A stretch of 64,000 nucleotides of DNA from Lactarius indigo (Eukaryota > Basidiomycota > Agaricomycetes > Russulales > Russulaceae), in the NCBI GenBank assembly GCA_025766275.1, contig JAFKAC010000007.1, forward strand, positions 1,984,001 through 2,048,000, read 5' to 3'. The first letter of the stretch is position 1; the number at the start of each line of letters is the position of its first letter. The notes under the pieces are model-generated. The model searched no databases, had not been told where the DNA came from, and worked only from the letters and a program-made list of their open reading frames with translations. The translations under genes were made by a program, and so were the position numbers. Positions 58,510-64,000 of the stretch are shown here, one piece after another.

Positions 58510-59015
58510 AAAAATTACAGTCTCTGTTCGTCCTATGATCCCCGGCTCTCAATTCTTCCTTTTTTTGCCATTCGCCGAAGAAAACTTTGAAGGTACTTTT
58601 TTTTGCACGATTGCGCCAGCACCACCTCCGAGAGAACCATGAGCGTGACGTAGCTTACGGTGAAGCGGGCCAGATACTCTTACTGTAAAAGTTAAAACAC
58701 AATCACTCTAGCTGATGTATCACGACGCACATGCAAGTGCATGTACTTCTGACAATATACACTGGAGTGCAAGTAGAGACCTCATGGGAGCTAATCACAA
58801 CGATTGTCGATGAATAATTGGCCATGGGGTCGCGTTTTTATTATGAGTTTTGCTCAGCGCTCACTGGCAGTCATTTTGAAGTGAGCATATCCAAATCCAA
58901 AGCACGTGATGGCCTTGTGTCACGGTTGCGAAAGAAAATAGGCGCCGACAGCCACCACCGCCAGTTTCAAGCTTCTTCAACGTTTCAACGTTTCAACTCT
59001 TAAGTCCACATCTCA
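58510..59015. other. Intergenic between the thaumatin-like gene and BTB-7
   Basis: No gene is seen. Just before the BTB-7 start there is a short CAACGTTT direct repeat (about 58978-58995). Confidence 0.5.
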
Positions 59016-61044
59016 ATGGAAACTTCTCAGTCTCACCCAAACACAGATGAATCACCAGAGATCCAACTCCCCAATGACCCTGATGCGGACATCATCGTTC
59101 GCTCATGCGACCTCCAAGAGTTTCGAGTACTGAAAATTTATCTTATTAAGAACTCCACTGTGCTCCGCGAGTTAATACAATCGTCTGCTATCAAATCTCC
59201 CGATTCCTCCACCTCCCTCCAGAATGGATCGCTTTCGCACATCAGGCTACCTGAAAACGGTGCAATACTTTCGAGTCTCCTTAGTTTCGTTCTCCCCGTG
59301 CCCTCCATCCTTCCTCCATCTAGTGAGCAGATCATGGAGCTGCTATCGGTAGCGCAAAAGTACATGATGAACTCAACTTTGGCTCACATCAGAGGAGCTA
59401 TCGCCTCACAAGATCCACCATTCATTCGCCCAGAGACCGCCTTCTACATCTACTCCCTTGCTCAACGATATGGGCTTATTCCGGAAGTTTTTCGAGCAGC
59501 ACGCATGGCGTTGACCTTCCCGATGACCATTCAAGGCCTGGAAAGCAAGTTCGACACCATGCCTGGCGCTCATATTCGCGTACTATGGAAGTATTACCAG
59601 AAAGTTCGCATTAACCTCAGATCGGACCTTCAGGTGTTCAGAACGCACGCAGTACGCAGTACGCTAGCGGGTCTGACCTGCCAGACCGCCAACACTTCGG
59701 GTATCCCCACTTGGATTGATAGTTATATCGCGTCCATCGGGGAAGATCCAGCCCTTTTCAGCCTCACTGAGTTTCACATGTGCTTGACCCGCCACCTTCT
59801 CACTCCTGGGTGTACTTTGTGTAAAAATATGACCACAGAGACGATAGATGCCTTTTGGAAGGCACTCACTGCTGTTGTCAACAACAGCATGGCAGACGTG
59901 AGTCTTATGTAACCACGAAACAATACCAAACAGCGATTGAAGCGCTTGTATCTTCACAGGGCGAGCAAGATCTTCTCCTTACAGAAGAGGAAGTAAAGTC
60001 GCGAAGTCACCCAAATTTAGGGGGCAGTGTCTCACCTGGACCCGGGAGTGGTTACTTGGACCCGCCTCATGCAGACGTAATAATCCAGTCATCCGACCTC
60101 GTCAACTTCCGTGTCAACAAAGTCGTCCTATCTGTATCATCGCCATTCTTCGCCGACATGTTCTCTCTTCCCCAACCCTCTGATACCCCTGATAATGAAG
60201 TCGTCGACGGGCTTCCGGTGATGCGACTATCTGAGGATGCGGAACTCTTGAATCGTCTCCTCACGATGCTGTATCCAGTTCCCTCTGCGGTACCCGACAG
60301 TTACGACAAAGTGGTAGAATTACTCGCTGCGTGTCAGAAGTACGACATGGCGGGCGTCCAATCCTCCATCCGTACCGAAATCAAAAGCAGGGGACCCGCT
60401 GTACTGACGGGGATGGTGGCCTATCGTGCGTACGCCATCTCAAGCAACGCAAAACTTCTTCCTGAGATGGAGACTTTCGCTCGCCACACTTTGGATTTCC
60501 CTATGACGCTCGAGTATCTAAGCGATGAATTGCCGTTATTTGCAGGTTGGGCCCTGCGAGATCTTTCCCGTTACCGCAAGCGTTGCCGAGACCGTCTTGT
60601 CTCGACTCTCCAATCGTTCCTTGACTCTGCTACGCTCCAAAGCATCTGGGCTGGTTGTACCAGTACCACGCAAACGCCCCAATATAATCAATATGGACAA
60701 TTGGTCAACCAGGGCGTCGCCTCATCCGGATGGCCGCAGTGGTTACAAGCCCTGTTTTCACAACACATAAAGAAGTTACAGGAGACTTTTACGAACCCTC
60801 TTCTGAAGCCTTCGGGCATCCGTGGGGAATATTTTTCTGCTCTAAACACCCACGTCAGCTCGCAAAGTTGTCAATCCTGCTCGATGAAGCACGCTTTGAA
60901 GGGTGAAAATTTCTGCGTGGAGTTGGAGAGCAAACTCACGCAGGCACTGGACGAGGTGAGCGCTTCATCGTGATGGTTTCTTCGGAGTCTGAGTCATTCA
61001 CACGATTGATCCAGGTACGCAGAACCCCGGACTCACAGAGATGA
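59016..61044 (+). CDS. BTB-7: double BTB/POZ-domain protein, divergent
   Basis: Exons 59016-59897, 59960-60955 and probably 61015-61044 give about 635 residues. Module 1 has DPDADIIVRSCD and a CTLC motif, module 2 DPPHADVIIQSSD and CQSCSMKHA. All introns have GT donors. If the last intron is not removed the frame stops at 60973. It is clearly more distant from BTB-1 to BTB-6 than they are from each other, for example in a Gln/Tyr-rich linker TPQYNQYGQLVNQG before the C-terminal helix. No disabling change is seen. Confidence 0.85.
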
Positions 61045-61956
61045 CTCCACTCACTGAACCCGTTTTCAGGAATCCGTGTCAACATAAGGACGAAAGTACT
61101 CGTGGAGGATATTGGTCTCGTTGGGTCATCACATCGTGATAGGAGACTCGGGCAGATGTATACCAGTGGATGTCTGGATGGTTTTCTATGGATAGGTTCA
61201 GAGTAGGTCGGGTCAGTTTCAGCGTGTCGTTAACTCAGTTGTCTCGTCGCCTCGGGTCTTTCGCCCTCTGGATAGCGATGTAAATACGGGTCTAGTTGTA
61301 GAACCAGTTGTGGAAGAGGTGAGTACAGTGGAGAGGTATCCAATGTCATTTTTTGTCGTAGGGACTAGGGTGTAGGCGTATCGAGAAATATGAGGACCTT
61401 ATATACAGAATGTGGCACAGACACCGACAGGTTGAACCCAGTCACACCACATTTGGCGCTCTTGTCATTGTCGTGTCGTTACTGGTGCATGGCAATCCTT
61501 GGACGCACGTGAAGTAGGAGAATGAAGTTTCGCCTCTGCTTATGTTGGGTGGTTGACGCATATATTCCCCACAGCCAGTGGGAGAAAAATTGTAGGATGA
61601 GTGTAGATATTTTCAGAAAACAGGTCAAATTTGGTTTGGGGGCTTGTCAAGGTGCAGGAACGACGTACATCCATATTCCAAGCATTGAGTATTACTAATA
61701 TTGTAGCAATTCGAGGCGAAACACCCATGTGAGGAGATTCAGGCTTCCCCTAGCAGTGGTACAATCATTGTTAACAGTAAATAAATCTAAGGACCGGAAC
61801 ACCTCTGTATTTTCGAGTAGTGTTGAGAGTGTGTTGAGTCTGGTGTTGAGTCTAGTGACGCGCGCAGCACTTCCCAAAGTCAGTCCAAAGTCAGTCCACT
61901 GGTGCCGGCCCGGAGCCGGGTGTTAGTTCGAACACTGTTCGGCGGCTTTCTCACTT
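61045..61956. other. Intergenic between BTB-7 and BTB-8
   Basis: About 0.9 kb with only short frames. Near 61810-61900 there is a patch of short direct repeats (GTGTTGAGTCT, AGTCCAAAGTCAGTCCA). No gene is supported. Confidence 0.55.
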
Positions 61957-64000
61957 ATGTCTACAACTGCCCCTTCGTCTCCCAGCACATCTTTGCCAGA
62001 TCTTCTGGGGAAATTTTCACTCCCTCCTTGTGCTGACATTATTCTCCGTACTTCTGACTCTCATGATTTTCTTGTCCAAAAGCTCTATGTGGTCGACAGC
62101 TCTCCTGTTCTTGGGGAGCAAATCTCGGAGCAAATAATGGCTGCTACATGCCGCGTGGGGCCGGAAGGTGAGTCTCATCCCACAAACTGCCTTCCAAAAG
62201 GGGGTAAAAACAAATAACAGCCACTTCTGAAGCCACCAGTATGGACGGTGAAACCAAGGACACTTTGCTTCCGGTCGTTCGGGTTGCTGAGAACCACACA
62301 ATCATTTCCAGCCTCTTAACTTTCGTGTTCCCTGTATCTCCCATTCTTCCTCCAACTATCGATCAGATATTAGAGCTCCTTTCCGTGGCTGAAAAGTACA
62401 GGATGGCCACCGCTCTAATCCGAATCCGAGACTGCGCTTCCAGACGTGACCCACCCTTTATCTGTCCCGAAAATGCATTCCATGTCTATTGTCTTGCATC
62501 GCATTATGGGCTCCTCAAAGAGACACTTGAAGCAGCAGAAGTGACGCTCAAATCCCCAATGACTATCGAGGATCTCGAGGACAAACTTGACACCATACTC
62601 TGTGTCCCTCTTTACGAACTTTGGAAATATCGTCAGCGAGTTCTTGAAAACCTCAATGAGAGCCTTATCAACCAGTTTTTCAGCTCGGCAGTCTACCAAA
62701 TCTTGGATGATGCAGCTCTAGACTGCGTGGAGTGTACTGATTTTGTTGAGCAACGTGATATTCCGCTGTGGCTTGACGAATACCTTGAGTCCATCCCGGG
62801 AGATCCCACTTGTGTTGACCTCACCACATTTCATCTTACCCTCTCCTCTCATGTCTCGCCCACAGGTTCTTCCTGTGAACATTGTACATCCATTCCCCAT
62901 GAGACTATTCGTGAATTTTGGGCTGCTTTGACTGCACTTGTCCGTGAATGTACAAGAAAAGTAAGCTTACTATCCTGAATCTGACATGTGACGACACTCA
63001 TTGCATCCACAGGCTGAATCAGATTTCTCACTCACAAAAGGGGAAATACGCTTTCAGAGTTCTACCCTTCAACTTGCCACAACGGAGCCCTTGCCTCTGC
63101 CTGAAGGCCTAAACCTGCCAGGAGCGGATGTCGTCCTCCGATCGTCTGACCTTGTTTCCTTTCACGTCCACAAGTCTATCTTGGCCATATCATCACCATT
63201 TTTTACTGATTTGTTTTCGCTCCCTCAACCCTCTGATGGTGAAGCCATTGAAGGTCTTCCCGTTGTGCAGGTATCCGAAGACGCGGAGCTGCTGCACAGC
63301 CTCCTCACAGTGCTTTACCACATCCCCTCTGCGATACCTGACTCCTATGAGAAGACTTTGGCTCTTCTCGCCGCTTCGCAAAAATACAACATAACTGCAG
63401 TCCTATCTATTTTCCGTTCCGGAATAGGTCGTCAACTGCCAACCACGGAGGCTGCCTTTCGTGCATTTGCAATTGCGTGTAGCAAACAGCTCATACCAGA
63501 GATAGAAACTGCGGCGCGCCTCACTCTCGACCACCCCATGACGTTTGACATTATCGCTGACGCCTTACCATTGTTCGAAGGCTCAGCGCTGGGTGACCTG
63601 GTCCGCTTCCGCAAGCGTTGCCGGGACAATCTCATCTCGTTCTTTGATAGCTTTGTTGATGGTAGCGACGGCCTATCGAAAATCTGGTTTGGTTGCCCTA
63701 AGAACGAGCGCCAAAATGGCAAACCGACCCTCGCTGACTGGTTACGTGACATGATTTCGCAGCATACCGAAAAACTGAAAGAGACATATACTAATACATT
63801 GCCTAATTCTTCATCTATTCGCAAAGAATTTGTCGCTACTCTCCGCACTCATGTATCTGAGACCAGTTGTGCCTTCTGCGCAAAGATGTACGCCAGGGAG
63901 GGAGAGGCCTTCCATGACGAGTTGTACAGTAGAATATCGAAGGCACGAGACGAGGTACGTACCCTCCTGTCCCACTTACAATTATGGGTTTTACGCCATG
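61957..64000 (+). CDS. BTB-8: double BTB/POZ-domain protein, 3' end outside the window
   Basis: Exons 61957-62167, 62221-62960 and 63013-63954, with a GTACGT donor at 63955 whose last exon lies beyond 64000. The joined frame gives 631 residues so far. Unlike the others it has an extra 53-nt intron (62168-62220) inside the first BTB domain; removing it joins ...GPEATSEATSMDG in frame. Module 1 carries PPCADIILRTSD and CEHC, module 2 PGADVVLRSSD and CAFCAKMYA. It groups with BTB-7 by eye. Confidence 0.85.

Noticed and set aside
57295..58642. First reading of the thaumatin-like gene as a frameshifted pseudogene
   Set aside because: Splicing with nine exons, including a 7-nt one, gives a single open frame with all 16 cysteines.

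Overview
The window is from a filamentous basidiomycete, most likely an Agaricomycete. This rests on short GT-AG introns of about 50-70 nt, a tnp2-type DNA transposase with an intron, Ty3/gypsy chromodomain LTR elements, a thaumatin-like (GH152-type) gene with many introns, and a tandem family of BTB genes. No rRNA, tRNA or CRISPR array is visible.

Bases 1 to about 34100 are a nest of transposons. The oldest layer is a tnp2 DNA transposon: a minus-strand transposase gene (18990-22091) diverges across about 190 bp from an unrecognised plus-strand gene, here called P (22280-33476). P is followed by about 500 bp rich in GACT motifs that look like subterminal repeats. LTR element D (583-bp LTR) sits in the 3' end of tnp2. 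The stretch tnp2 + D LTR + D 3' end exists twice in opposite orientation (11339-14317 and 18135-21113), with no gaps between the arms. The left arm was later hit by element A (1-2477, minus) and element B (2591-11338, plus, 5-bp target duplication). B was in turn hit by two solo LTRs. P was hit by a solo LTR (23795-24330) and by full-length element C (25117-33006, minus). A, B and C have premature stops, most of them TGA where a relative has or probably had CGA.

Elements A, B and C carry an 11-nt sequence 2 nt inside the 5' LTR that matches the reverse complement of the predicted first 11 nt of the transcript. This is the Tf1/sushi self-priming arrangement, and the 11-mer covaries between families. 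Their gag reading frames begin at a GTG shortly after this site with no usable ATG nearby. B, C and D carry a conserved extra domain ('ORF3') after the chromodomain; in D it ends in CCHC-type zinc knuckles.

Bases 34160-50755 and 59016-64000 hold a tandem array of BTB/POZ genes, all on the plus strand: eight full or near-full genes (BTB-1 to BTB-8) and two wrecked copies. Each protein is an internal duplication of one module, BTB + helical region + CxxC motif, and both modules end at a phase-0 intron. Between BTB-6 and BTB-7 lie a minus-strand zinc-finger gene (52144-54108), a dead BTB remnant (56125-56359) and an intact nine-exon thaumatin-like gene with a 7-nt microexon (57295-58509). Exon structures were assembled by eye from splice signals and paralogue alignment and have no transcript support.
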